Positions 1 to 8,336 of a DNA stretch of 44,035 nt are shown here, in pieces (positions within the stretch are counted from its first letter, which is position 1; each line of letters begins with the position of its first letter). Both the position numbers and the translations under genes were made by a program. A model generated the notes under the pieces. It had not been told where the DNA came from and did no database searches. It saw only the letters and a list, made by a program, of their open reading frames with translations. This DNA comes from Chitinophagaceae bacterium (lineage in GTDB: Bacteria; Bacteroidota; Bacteroidia; Chitinophagales; Chitinophagaceae): contig JAEUVB010000006.1 of assembly GCA_016786845.1 (NCBI GenBank), forward strand, positions 1-44,035. The letters run 5' to 3'.

Positions 1-111
1 ACTAGTAATAACAGTGACCATGATGATCACCATTAGGGTTAAACAAAAAAGCTGTAAACTTGTATTCCGAACAACAAAATACCTTGACAAGCAATTATTA
101 ATTTAACCCCG

Positions 112-142
112 AAAAGTGTCAAGTAATTTTAGGAGGGGTCAC
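112..142 (+). repeat. Dispersed 31-nt repeat, copy 1 (mobile-element-end-like)
   Basis: The core AGTGTCAAGTAATTTTAGGA followed by GGGGTCAC recurs in inverse orientation at 35829-35859 with three substitutions and one indel. The two copies lie almost 36 kb apart. This looks like the terminal sequence of an insertion element or of a non-autonomous derivative. No transposase is present in the window, so the element identity is inference. Confidence 0.55.
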
Positions 143-394
143 TTGGAAGCATAATATTTTCTATTTGAACGTTTTGGTCCAAGCTTCGAAGCAAAATATC
201 CACTCTTCAAAACAAAATATTGGGTCTTCAAAGCAAGTTATTGGGTCTTCAAAGCAAGTTATTGATTGTTCAAAACAAAATATTAGCTCTTCAAAGCAAA
301 ATATTGACCCTTCAAAGCAAAATATTAGCTTTTCAAAGCAAAATATCGATTGACCGAAACAGAGTAATCGCTCACCGAAACAAGGCAAGAACCC
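143..394 (+). repeat. 21-bp tandem repeat array 1
   Basis: Eight well-kept units start at 185, 206, 227, 248, 269, 290, 311 and 332, each of the form TTCAAAGCAAAATATT plus five variable bases. Two degenerate units precede (143, 164) and two follow (353, 374, beginning ACCGAAACA). Spacing is exactly 21 bp throughout, two helical turns. Translated, it gives a seven-residue SKQNIxx repeat on one strand, but there is no stable protein signature. The array begins immediately after the end-like repeat at 112-142. Confidence 0.85.
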
Positions 395-681
395 ATCTTA
401 CGCTGAAAAACAGTGAAAGTAAACCCTATTCCATTCACCGAAATTAAGTCTCTATCCACCAACTATTGAGCATGATCATTTCATAAAAGCAAATCAAAAG
501 GACTCAGGGGAAACATTCGGGACCAACAAAAATTCAAACGTTCCGCACTGCATTCAACATTTAGCATTTAAAATTCTCCCTATACCATTCTCCTACTCCC
601 ATCACTTATTCGCCCCTACCCGCCACTTATTAATTCCTTGCTTTCATACCTTAAGCCTAACACCAGTCATTTCAATTTACA

Positions 682-710
682 CATGATCTTTATTCAAAAT
701 TAAGATCATG
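682..710 (+). promoter_or_regulatory. Inverted repeat enclosing a start codon
   Basis: CATGATCTT (682-690) and AAGATCATG (702-710) are perfect 9-bp inverted arms around an 11-nt AT-rich loop. The second arm contains the ATG (708-710) of the T9SS protein gene. In mRNA the hairpin would bury the start codon; in DNA it could be an operator. Either role is inference. Confidence 0.45.
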
Positions 711-3700
711 GAAAAGAAAAATCTACTTCGAATCATTTGGATATGGCTCGGCCTCCTGGCCCTGTCTTTCCAGGATGCAAAGGCACAATGCCCGAGCATC
801 AGTGTACAACCTGCCAATTGGAATGCCTGTACGGGTACACCTACTTCGGTGAGTATTTCTACCACCGGTGTGGTATTGAGTTATCAATGGGAAGAAAATA
901 CCGGCAGCGGTTATCTTCCCTTAAGTAATGCCGGCATCTATAGCGGGGTAAATACACCCTCCTTGACGATTAGCCCGGCCAGTTCAGCCATGTCGAACTA
1001 TAGTTACCGGTGTGTCATCAACGGATCTTGTGGAAATGTGATTTCAAACGATGCGATCATGACGGTAAATGCCAATAACTGGGTAGGTGGCCCCGGCTTT
1101 GCCTGGAATAATCCGGCCAACTGGAGTTGCGGCGTGGTGCCCGGTCCCAATGATGATGCCAAAGTGACCATGCTTTTTGGCACCGGTCCTACCATTGGCG
1201 CAGGCCTCACGGCAGAATGCAGAAACCTCACCAAGGGCGGATTCCTTTCGGCGATTAATCTCAACAACGCTACCCTTATCCTTCACGGCGATTTGATCTA
1301 TAACGGAGGTTCATTTACATCCAATGCCGGAAGTAATTTTGTTTTCAACGGAACATCGCTGCAACACAATACTGGCTTATCGAATCTCAATGTCACCAAT
1401 ATCACCGTCAATAATCCTGCGGGTTTGGAGCTGAACCAATGGATGTTCAGTACCGGCACCCTCACTATGCAAGATGGCTACATTTATACCAATGAAAATA
1501 TACTTCAAGTAAATAATATCAGCGGCATTGCACCCAATCGTTTTATTGTAACCGCTTCGGCTACCGGTACACCTTCATCGGTGTATGGATTGGAATTTAA
1601 TATTCCTCCCGGGGCCACACGAACCTACCCCATTGGTGCCACACCCACTACCTTCAACCCCGTAACCCTCACCAATACCTCAGGACCATTGGAGCGCTTT
1701 GGAATAGTAGCCATTAATAGTGTGATACCGAGTTCATTGCCTGTCAACGATCAGGTGCAACAAAGCTGGCATGTATATGAATGGCAGCCGGGTGGTAATA
1801 CCGCAGACTTCAGTTTGCAATGGGATCAGACCATGCAGGAAGGAAGTAATTTTACCAACAGCAATTGTGCCATCGTGAAGAGTGATGGTGTGAACCTCGA
1901 CTATATTGGCTATACCATACAACCGGGTGCAGCGGTGAGTGCAGGAGGAAATCATCTCAGCAAAAGCATTACGGGCGTATCTGATTTTTATGGCTATTAT
2001 GGTGTTACCAATGGTACTATTTGTTCTGTATCGGTATCTCTTAGCGCTTCAGCCAATCCGGCTTGTCTGGGAAGCAACGTCACCTTTACCGCTACACCGG
2101 TGAATGGTGGTGCTAATCCGATTTATGATTTTAGTGTCAATGGATTGACGGTGCAAAGTTCGACCAGCAATACCTATACCACCAATACCCTGATGCCCGG
2201 CGATCAGGTCGACTGCTTCATGTTTGCCGATTTGATTTGTGCCCCGCAACCTGTTGCCTTAAGTAATCTCATTACCATGAATATTGGTAACAACCCTCAA
2301 ATGTGGTATCAGGATGGAGATAACGATACTTACTATGCGGGCGCTATGATCAGTTGCGGCAGTCCGGGTATAGGATGGACGACTACATTACCTACAGGTG
2401 GTTCGGGCGATTGCAACGATGCCAATGCTCAAGTGCATCCCGGCTTGAGTGAAGTATATGGCAATGCCGAAGATGATGATTGCAACGGACTCATCGAACA
2501 TGAATTGATGGCCACCGTGATGAACCCTTATGGCACGATTTCATTTCCGGGTTCAACTATAGTTTTGAATGGCGGGTCATTTACTTACTTCATGACACCA
2601 ACAACCGGATACAGTGTACAAGATGTGATAGTGGATGGTCTTTCACAAGGCCCGATCAATAGTTATACCTTCAGCAATATCACCACCAATCACAGCATAG
2701 AAGTATTGTTTTACAATGCCAATTGTGTAACCGCTAGCGGATTGACGGCTAATAATATCACCGGCAATAGTGCCTTACTCAATTGGAATATCGTGGGCGG
2801 TGCCACATGGTATAAAACACGTTATCGTGTTGCTTCTCCGCAAGGCCCATGGGTGAATGGGACCATCACACCAAACTATAAACAAATAGCAGGTTTGGCA
2901 TCGAGTACCACTTATGATGTGCAAGTGGCTGCCATGTGTCCGGGATCATCTATTCCAGGAGCCTATAGCCCGATCGTACAATTCACAACCTTGGGTGCCT
3001 GCCCGAGTCCGGTCAATCTGAGCACGTCTACCCTGAGCGGAAGTAATGCCACACTTACATGGAGCGCAGTACCCAATGCAGCGTGGTATTCTATTCGTTA
3101 TCGCACCACTTCACCCCTCGGCTCATGGATCATGGGCAGTAGTACAGGCAATAGCAAATACATCAATGGGCTGATGGGTGCTACCAATTATGAATTTCAG
3201 GTTGCGAGCTATTGCAACAACAATAATACTTCAGGACCATATTCTGCTTCGGCCTTCTTTACCACACCGGGTGCTTGTGGGGCAGCAACGAATTTGACGG
3301 TGAGTAATATTACAACTACGACTGCCAGTTTAAGTTGGAGTGCTGTAGCCGGGGCAAGTTGGTATGATGTCCGTTATCGTTTTACGACACCGAATGTGGG
3401 CAATTGGGTAAACCTCACCACGACGGTAGCCAATAAAAACATCAGCGGATTGAATGCAGGAAGTGGATATGAATTTGAAATCAGAACCCATTGCAATGAT
3501 GGCAGTACGGCCGCATGGAGTGGTGTACAATCTTTCACTACTTTGAATTTGAACAATAAAACGACTCCTGCCGACCTGGACAAACAAGCCAATTCGAATC
3601 TGAATGTATATCCTAATCCGGCCAGTCAAGAAGTGAATATCGACATTTATTTGCAAGGGTCCGAGACCATCCATCTTCAACTGCGTGATATGAGTGGCCG

Positions 3701-3845
3701 ATTGGTCAAACAAATACAACTGCAAGCTGCAGAAGGCTATCAACATATTGTGATGCCCATCGCTGATCTCACATCAGGAATTTATACCCTGATGATACAA
3801 GACGATCAACATGTATGGCATACCCAAAAACTGGTAAAACAATAA
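708..3845 (+). CDS. T9SS-exported FN3 / Ig-like surface protein
   Basis: A secreted protein of 1045 residues. A signal peptide (1-26, ending in AKA before Gln) is followed by an Ig-like segment (about 28-120) with paired cysteines and a long beta-rich region. Around 537-600 is a Cys- and Asp-rich segment with GDCND and DDDCNG, the pattern of the MopE-type metal-binding motif seen in many exported bacterial proteins. A short InlB B-repeat-like segment (about 602-668) follows. Three FN3 repeats start near 670, 764 and 855, each with a W-Y-x-x-R-Y-R core. The last 80 residues (VYPNPASQEVNI onward) are a T9SS type A sorting domain, so the protein is likely exported and anchored at the cell surface. 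Adhesion is the usual role for such proteins but nothing here proves it. A strong terminator follows. Confidence 0.88.
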   Translation: MEKKNLLRIIWIWLGLLALSFQDAKAQCPSISVQPANWNACTGTPTSVSISTTGVVLSYQWEENTGSGYLPLSNAGIYSGVNTPSLTISPASSAMSNYSYRCVINGSCGNVISNDAIMTVNANNWVGGPGFAWNNPANWSCGVVPGPNDDAKVTMLFGTGPTIGAGLTAECRNLTKGGFLSAINLNNATLILHGDLIYNGGSFTSNAGSNFVFNGTSLQHNTGLSNLNVTNITVNNPAGLELNQWMFSTGTLTMQDGYIYTNENILQVNNISGIAPNRFIVTASATGTPSSVYGLEFNIPPGATRTYPIGATPTTFNPVTLTNTSGPLERFGIVAINSVIPSSLPVNDQVQQSWHVYEWQPGGNTADFSLQWDQTMQEGSNFTNSNCAIVKSDGVNLDYIGYTIQPGAAVSAGGNHLSKSITGVSDFYGYYGVTNGTICSVSVSLSASANPACLGSNVTFTATPVNGGANPIYDFSVNGLTVQSSTSNTYTTNTLMPGDQVDCFMFADLICAPQPVALSNLITMNIGNNPQMWYQDGDNDTYYAGAMISCGSPGIGWTTTLPTGGSGDCNDANAQVHPGLSEVYGNAEDDDCNGLIEHELMATVMNPYGTISFPGSTIVLNGGSFTYFMTPTTGYSVQDVIVDGLSQGPINSYTFSNITTNHSIEVLFYNANCVTASGLTANNITGNSALLNWNIVGGATWYKTRYRVASPQGPWVNGTITPNYKQIAGLASSTTYDVQVAAMCPGSSIPGAYSPIVQFTTLGACPSPVNLSTSTLSGSNATLTWSAVPNAAWYSIRYRTTSPLGSWIMGSSTGNSKYINGLMGATNYEFQVASYCNNNNTSGPYSASAFFTTPGACGAATNLTVSNITTTTASLSWSAVAGASWYDVRYRFTTPNVGNWVNLTTTVANKNISGLNAGSGYEFEIRTHCNDGSTAAWSGVQSFTTLNLNNKTTPADLDKQANSNLNVYPNPASQEVNIDIYLQGSETIHLQLRDMSGRLVKQIQLQAAEGYQHIVMPIADLTSGIYTLMIQDDQHVWHTQKLVKQ

Positions 3846-3870
3846 AGATCTCCCCTTGACCTATGAAAGG

Positions 3871-3897
3871 GCCGCTCCGAAAGGGGCGGCTTTTTTT
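3871..3897 (+). terminator. Rho-independent terminator
   Basis: GCCGCTCC-GAAA-GGGGCGGC forms an 8-bp GC-rich stem with one G-T pair and a tetraloop, followed by seven T. It lies 26 bp past the stop of the FN3 surface protein. Confidence 0.9.
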
Positions 3898-3948
3898 GGG
3901 GAGAACGAATTAAACCTAGTTCATAAGAAAGATTGTCGATGAAACCCC

Positions 3949-3992
3949 GGATTGCAAATCCATTTTATCTGCGTACGTGATTTCATATCACG
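3949..3992. repeat. Pair of small palindromes
   Basis: GGATTGCAAATCC (3949-3961, arms GGATT/AATCC) is followed 14 bp later by CGTGAT-TTCAT-ATCACG (3976-3992). Paired hairpins of this kind are typical of dispersed intergenic elements; an operator for the SDR gene downstream is an alternative. Confidence 0.4.
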
Positions 3993-4061
3993 AACAGCGG
4001 AATAAATGTATCCGTCATACAACAAGCAGATATCATTATCTTTAGGCCTCAAAATAAACAA

Positions 4062-4763
4062 ATGGTTGCGATTATCACCGGAGGCAGTAAAGGTTTAGGC
4101 CTGGCTATGGCCAAAAAATTTATACATGAAGGATATCATTTGGCCCTATGCGCCCGAAATGAAGCGGATTTGTTAGCCGCCAAAACTGTATTACAAAACC
4201 TGAATCCGGATGCTTGTATTCTCACCTATGCCTGCGACCTCAGTATAAAAAAAGAGGTGGAAGATTTTGCCAATAAAGTTTTGGAGACTTACGAGACCCT
4301 CGATGTGCTCGTGAATAATGCCGGAAGTTTTCAGCCCGGTGAATTGTGTGAGGAAGCAGATGGCTTGTTGAAAAACCTGATGGCAACGAATCTCTATAGC
4401 GCTTATTATTTGACCCGAATGATAGCACCACGCATGAAACAACAAAGACATGGTCTCATTGTAAATATTTCTTCCGTAGCCGGTCTGCAAGCCTATACCC
4501 ATGGCGGATCTTACAGCATCAGTAAATTTGCCTTAAGTGGATTCTCCAAAAATCTTAGACAAGAATTGATGCCTTATGGAATCAAGGTGAGCACCATTTA
4601 TCCGGGGGCCACGCTCAGTGATTCATGGAAAGGAAGCCAAATTGATCCTGCCCGCATTATGGAGGCTGAGGATGTGTCGAATATGATATTTGCTATGACA
4701 ACTTTATCACCTCAGGCAGTCGTGGAAGAAGTGGTGATGAGACCGATGTTGGGGGATTTATAG
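4062..4763 (+). CDS. SDR family NAD(P)-dependent oxidoreductase
   Basis: A classical short-chain dehydrogenase/reductase of 233 residues, cytoplasmic. The Rossmann nucleotide-binding motif TGGSKGLG is at residues 6-13, the structural NNAG motif near 85-88, the catalytic serine in NISSVAG, and the catalytic pair in YSISK (Tyr-x3-Lys) near 150. Length is normal for the family. The ATG at 4062 is the only sensible start, because the glycine motif follows within six codons; TATCTTTA at 4037-4044 could be its -7 box. The substrate cannot be read from sequence: family members of this size reduce or oxidise sugars, steroids, acyl chains or short alcohols. It stands alone between a terminator and a convergent operon. 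Confidence 0.9.
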   Translation: MVAIITGGSKGLGLAMAKKFIHEGYHLALCARNEADLLAAKTVLQNLNPDACILTYACDLSIKKEVEDFANKVLETYETLDVLVNNAGSFQPGELCEEADGLLKNLMATNLYSAYYLTRMIAPRMKQQRHGLIVNISSVAGLQAYTHGGSYSISKFALSGFSKNLRQELMPYGIKVSTIYPGATLSDSWKGSQIDPARIMEAEDVSNMIFAMTTLSPQAVVEEVVMRPMLGDL

Positions 4764-4803
4764 GGAGGATTATTGAAAGAAAATATTTAATTCAACCTAA
4801 TCA

Positions 4804-5472
4804 TTACTTCAACTCATTCTTGCGCATCCATCCATAAACAAACTTTCCGTTTTTCGATATAAATTCGATATAGTAAGATTTCGATAATTCCTCAATTACA
4901 TGAAGCTTATCTCCTTGAATAAAATATTGTTTTTTAGGTATGGTGCAAAGACTGTCTTCATACACATAAGCCATATTCGTACTCACTTGTGATGTTTTCA
5001 GTTCACCTTCACCGGAGGCAAAGACATAGGCATCGGTCAGTTTCTTTGGCTTTCGATCGTAATACCCTTCGGCGGTTACATTAGCACCGAAGCCACAAGC
5101 ATTGATGCCGGTATTATCAATCTCAACACGGTCTTTCGAACAACGAAAAAATATTTTACAGGTATCCTCATCCATATATTCCTTCACGATATACAATCCT
5201 CTTCCATTGACGATACGCACAAAACCTGAGGCGTATCCCATATTGTAGGAAGGCCATCCCCGATTGGTTTCGAGCCAAAATTTGTAGAGATCATCCTTGG
5301 CCTGAATGAGGATCAACTCTCCAAATCGGCCGCCATCTTCCTTACCGGGTTTGATATCGAATCCGGGATCATAGACCTCATCCTGAAATCCATAGATGCC
5401 GGAATAATTTGTTTGTGCGGTCAACACGAACGACTGAGAAAGTATCAAAAGGATGATGATGATCTGCTTCAT
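4804..5472 (-). CDS. Secreted protein with C-terminal SH3-like domain
   Basis: Not a family I can name. The start is taken at the ATG at 5472, since it gives a clean signal peptide (KQIIIILLILSQSFVLTAQ) and lies 4 bp after the stop of the upstream gene; the frame stays open further upstream, inside that gene. The mature protein is about 200 residues, with four cysteines in the middle. A final segment (about 165-222) with spaced aromatic and glycine residues ending YGWMRKNEL resembles bacterial SH3-like folds that bind cell-wall peptides. It is the last gene of the operon with the M28 peptidase and the kinase-RapZ fusion, so an envelope role is plausible but unproven. Confidence 0.7.
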   Translation of the reverse strand: MKQIIIILLILSQSFVLTAQTNYSGIYGFQDEVYDPGFDIKPGKEDGGRFGELILIQAKDDLYKFWLETNRGWPSYNMGYASGFVRIVNGRGLYIVKEYMDEDTCKIFFRCSKDRVEIDNTGINACGFGANVTAEGYYDRKPKKLTDAYVFASGEGELKTSQVSTNMAYVYEDSLCTIPKKQYFIQGDKLHVIEELSKSYYIEFISKNGKFVYGWMRKNELK

Positions 5473-5476
5473 AAAA

Positions 5477-6895
5477 TCAATTGATCCAGTTTTTTTCTTC
5501 CTGCACACAGTGTTTCACTTCGACTTTCACATGATAGGTTGCTCTCAAATATTTCGCCATGGCATCGGCACAATAGACTGAACGATGCTGTCCGCCGGTG
5601 CAACCAAAACTAATCATGAGATGTTCGAAGCCACGAGCCAGATAATCTTCTATAGAAATAGATACAGATTGTTGGGCCGCTTGCAAAAATTCAGCAATAC
5701 GTGTTTTGCTTTCCAGAAAATCAATGACCGGCTGATCACGTCCGGTGAGCTTTTTGTACTCATCAAACCGTCCGGGGTTCAGTACGCCCCGACAGTCGAA
5801 TACGAATCCTCCTCCATTACCGGAATGATCTTGCGGCAATCCTTTTTTGTATGAGAAGCTATAAACCTTAATGGTAAGTGGGGAATCGACAGTAGCTAAA
5901 GTTGGAATAAATTTCTTTCTGAAATCCTCACCGGATATTTGATGCAGAACAGATAGAAGGATAGGATATTGATGAAGTGAATAAGCTGATAACCACTCCG
6001 AAATATTGGCAAGCCCTTGCGGTATTGAACTTTTAAAGTGAGGCTTATGTTCTATGAGTCCTCTGAGTCCATATGCACCTAATACTTGTAGAAGACGAAC
6101 CAATACCAAACCTTGATATTGCCGATCGAAGGTCTCATGATCGATGGCTCGATAAGATGACACGCAAGTTATATAGTAGGCATATAATTTCTCCTTCCAT
6201 TCGACCGGTAAGGCTGCTTTGGCCTGCCATAGTAAAGAGGCTACATCATACAGTACGGGCCCTTGCATTCCACCTTGGAAGTCGATAAATACCGGTTGTT
6301 GTTCACGGACCAAAATATTTCTTCCTTGAAAATCGCGGTACATAAAATCGGACTCTTGTCCGGTTGATAAAGACTTTGCCAGGGCTTCAAATTCTTGTTG
6401 CAGGTCTGTTTTGTTGTAGGGAATTTTTTGAAGGTCGAGAAAATAATATTTAAAGTAATTCAGGTCGGCCAGGATTGCCTGAGCATCAAATTGTTTGCTG
6501 GCAAAACAGTTTTGAAAATCGATAGAGGCACCGGCTTCAAGTTGCATGCGGGCCAATTGAGACAGTGATCGCTCATACAATTGAAATACAGATTCTGTAT
6601 GTCCTTCTTTCATCACTACATCCAGCAGGGATAATTGACCGGCATCTTCCTGCAGATATTCCTTACGATCTTCACTGATGCTCATCAACTTGGGAACCGG
6701 AATACCCTGATCATAAAAATGTCTGGCAAAGTAGAAAAAGCTTTCATTTTCAGCCACATTCTCATTGCGACAGAAAATGAATTTCCCTTCCGCTGTTTGT
6801 ATGCGATAATACTTTCTGTCGGAGCCCGCACCGGGTATAGGTTCTACGGAAATGATGTTTTCATGCTTCAACAAAGGAGAGTCGGTCGGCGTCAT
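5477..6895 (-). CDS. AmgK-like sugar kinase fused to RapZ C-terminal domain
   Basis: A two-domain cytoplasmic protein of 472 residues. Residues about 1-330 are an aminoglycoside-phosphotransferase-fold kinase: the catalytic loop reads YRDFQGRNIL (Tyr replaces the usual His of HxD, catalytic Asp kept) and the metal-binding Asp is in FIDFQGGMQGPVLYDVASL, which closely resembles the same segment of AmgK, the MurNAc/GlcNAc anomeric kinase of cell-wall recycling. Residues about 345-472 match the C-terminal domain of RapZ: FDCRGVLNPGR and SFGCTGGQHRS are the signature stretches. In Escherichia coli that domain senses glucosamine-6-phosphate and binds small RNA. The N-terminal P-loop domain of RapZ is absent, replaced by the kinase. 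Second gene of a three-gene operon, 24 bp after the M28 peptidase. Confidence 0.85.
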   Translation of the reverse strand: MTPTDSPLLKHENIISVEPIPGAGSDRKYYRIQTAEGKFIFCRNENVAENESFFYFARHFYDQGIPVPKLMSISEDRKEYLQEDAGQLSLLDVVMKEGHTESVFQLYERSLSQLARMQLEAGASIDFQNCFASKQFDAQAILADLNYFKYYFLDLQKIPYNKTDLQQEFEALAKSLSTGQESDFMYRDFQGRNILVREQQPVFIDFQGGMQGPVLYDVASLLWQAKAALPVEWKEKLYAYYITCVSSYRAIDHETFDRQYQGLVLVRLLQVLGAYGLRGLIEHKPHFKSSIPQGLANISEWLSAYSLHQYPILLSVLHQISGEDFRKKFIPTLATVDSPLTIKVYSFSYKKGLPQDHSGNGGGFVFDCRGVLNPGRFDEYKKLTGRDQPVIDFLESKTRIAEFLQAAQQSVSISIEDYLARGFEHLMISFGCTGGQHRSVYCADAMAKYLRATYHVKVEVKHCVQEEKNWIN

Positions 6896-6919
6896 GCAGC
6901 AAAGATAATCGGCGCTGTA

Positions 6920-8308
6920 TTATAATCCATGCACATTCACGAGATACACCATCGCCGTCAGGGCAACTGCCCCCAGGCATAATTCGCGACGATGAACATT
7001 TTCGAAGACATCATTGGCGCTGTGGTGCATATCGAAATAACGTTGTGAATCGGGTAGTAATTCCATGACGGGTGTTCCGAATTTTTGAGCCAGGGGGCCA
7101 ATATCAGCTCCGCCTCCGGAACGATCGAGATTATAGATTCCATAGGTACGCAGGAGAGGTAGCCAGCTTTTTACTTTTTCTGAACGTTCATAACTCATCG
7201 TCATGCTAAATCCGAAGGGCGTTGCACCACCCGCATCACTTTCGATGGCGAGGATATGGTTTTCATGGTTTTTCCCAGCCAATTCGGCATATTTCACACC
7301 ACCGCGAAGACCATTTTCTTCATTCATAAATAATACTGCACGAATCGTTCTTTTGGGTTTTATACCCAGTTTTTTAAATGTACGCAGGACTTCCATCGCC
7401 TGCACCACACCGGCGCCATCATCGTGTGCCCCCTCGCCGATATCCCATGAATCGAGATGACCGCCGAAGCAAATGATTTCATTGGGCAATTCCGTTCCGG
7501 TGAGTTCACCTACGACATTATAAGATTTTACATCCGAAAGCATTTCACAAGTCGACCGAAGTTCAAAGCTTACTTTTTTTTCTTTAACCAGTTGTTGTTC
7601 AAGTTTATCTGCATCTACGTTAGAGATGGCCACGGCCGGGATAGACGGATATTTTTTATCGTAGCGCATGCTGCCCGTATGGGGCTTGTCGTCGTAAGCC
7701 GATGACACAGAACGGATCACAACAGCGATGGCACCTTTGGCAGCAGCTTCACTTGGCGCACCCCAACGATAATACACGCAAGGACCATAACTGTCGAATG
7801 TATTGACATTCATTTGATCGAAACGATAATTGAAGAATACAATTTTGCCTTTGATCTTTTTCTCATCCATCAACTTCAGTTCGTCTATATTGTTGAATTG
7901 TATGATTTCAGCTTTGATTTTCTTGCCGCCTGTACCCACCGAATTTCCAAGTGAGGATATCACAACCGGTTTACGAACGCCTTTTTGTCCGATGATAAAG
8001 GCTTCTTCTTCACCCCTAACCCAACGAGGTACCATCACTTCTTGTAAATAGACTTTATCGCAACCTATTTTCTCCATTACTTCCTTACCCCAATAGACCG
8101 CTTTTTCCGCTTGAGGCGATCCGCTGATGCGATGTCCGATTTGCTTGCACAAATCTCTCAAATCATTATAGCAGTGATAATTATTGAGAATATAATTGGA
8201 GATCAATTTGAGTTGAGCGCTGTCTTTAGGGTAGGTTTGTGCCTTTCCGGCTATGGCTGTAAACAGAATTATTGCTGCGAGTAAATTTTTAAGCATGCTT
8301 TTTTTCAT
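6920..8308 (-). CDS. M28 family zinc metallopeptidase (aminopeptidase)
   Basis: A secreted or periplasmic peptidase of 462 residues. A signal peptide (LKNLLAAIILFTAIAGKAQ) is followed by a PA-like insert (about 130-230) and the M28 catalytic core. Zinc ligands are visible as the His and Asp of GGHLDSW, the Asp of EGAHDDGAG, the catalytic and bridging Glu of NEENG, the Asp of ESDAGG, and the His of DMHHSANDVFENV. These are the complete set for a di-zinc aminopeptidase of the PSMA/carboxypeptidase Q type. A second in-frame ATG four codons downstream (8296) would also give a good signal peptide. It heads the minus-strand operon and shares a very short divergent region with the CxxCH lipoprotein. 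Confidence 0.92.
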   Translation of the reverse strand: MKKSMLKNLLAAIILFTAIAGKAQTYPKDSAQLKLISNYILNNYHCYNDLRDLCKQIGHRISGSPQAEKAVYWGKEVMEKIGCDKVYLQEVMVPRWVRGEEEAFIIGQKGVRKPVVISSLGNSVGTGGKKIKAEIIQFNNIDELKLMDEKKIKGKIVFFNYRFDQMNVNTFDSYGPCVYYRWGAPSEAAAKGAIAVVIRSVSSAYDDKPHTGSMRYDKKYPSIPAVAISNVDADKLEQQLVKEKKVSFELRSTCEMLSDVKSYNVVGELTGTELPNEIICFGGHLDSWDIGEGAHDDGAGVVQAMEVLRTFKKLGIKPKRTIRAVLFMNEENGLRGGVKYAELAGKNHENHILAIESDAGGATPFGFSMTMSYERSEKVKSWLPLLRTYGIYNLDRSGGGADIGPLAQKFGTPVMELLPDSQRYFDMHHSANDVFENVHRRELCLGAVALTAMVYLVNVHGL

Positions 8309-8336
8309 TATATTTAAACCCTAAATGTACACATCT
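8309..8336 (+). promoter_or_regulatory. Tight divergent promoter region
   Basis: Only 28 bp separate the M28 peptidase start (minus) from the lipoprotein start (plus). TATATTTA at 8309-8316 fits the -7 box TAnnTTTG with one mismatch and would start transcription near 8323. This argues for the lipoprotein start at 8337 rather than the in-frame ATG at 8325. The two promoters must overlap the opposite coding regions. Confidence 0.4.

Larger units (their letters stand above)
1..707. other. Gene-free upstream region with repeats
   Basis: No credible gene lies here. From left to right it holds an AT-rich stretch with CTTGACA (83-89) and its inverse TGTCAAG (117-123), an end-like repeat (112-142), a 21-bp tandem array (143-394), an AT-rich spacer, a run of CATTcAA-type short repeats (about 548-578), and a hairpin that includes the start codon of the next gene. 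Open frames of 60-75 codons in the array exist only because its period is a multiple of three. Confidence 0.7.

Noticed and set aside
143..394. CRISPR array
   Set aside because: Units are contiguous with no spacers, and no cas gene is present; the same holds for 24634-25219.
161..447. Open frames of 62-75 codons in the first 21-bp array
   Set aside because: Same reason: heptapeptide repeats forced by the array in three frames.
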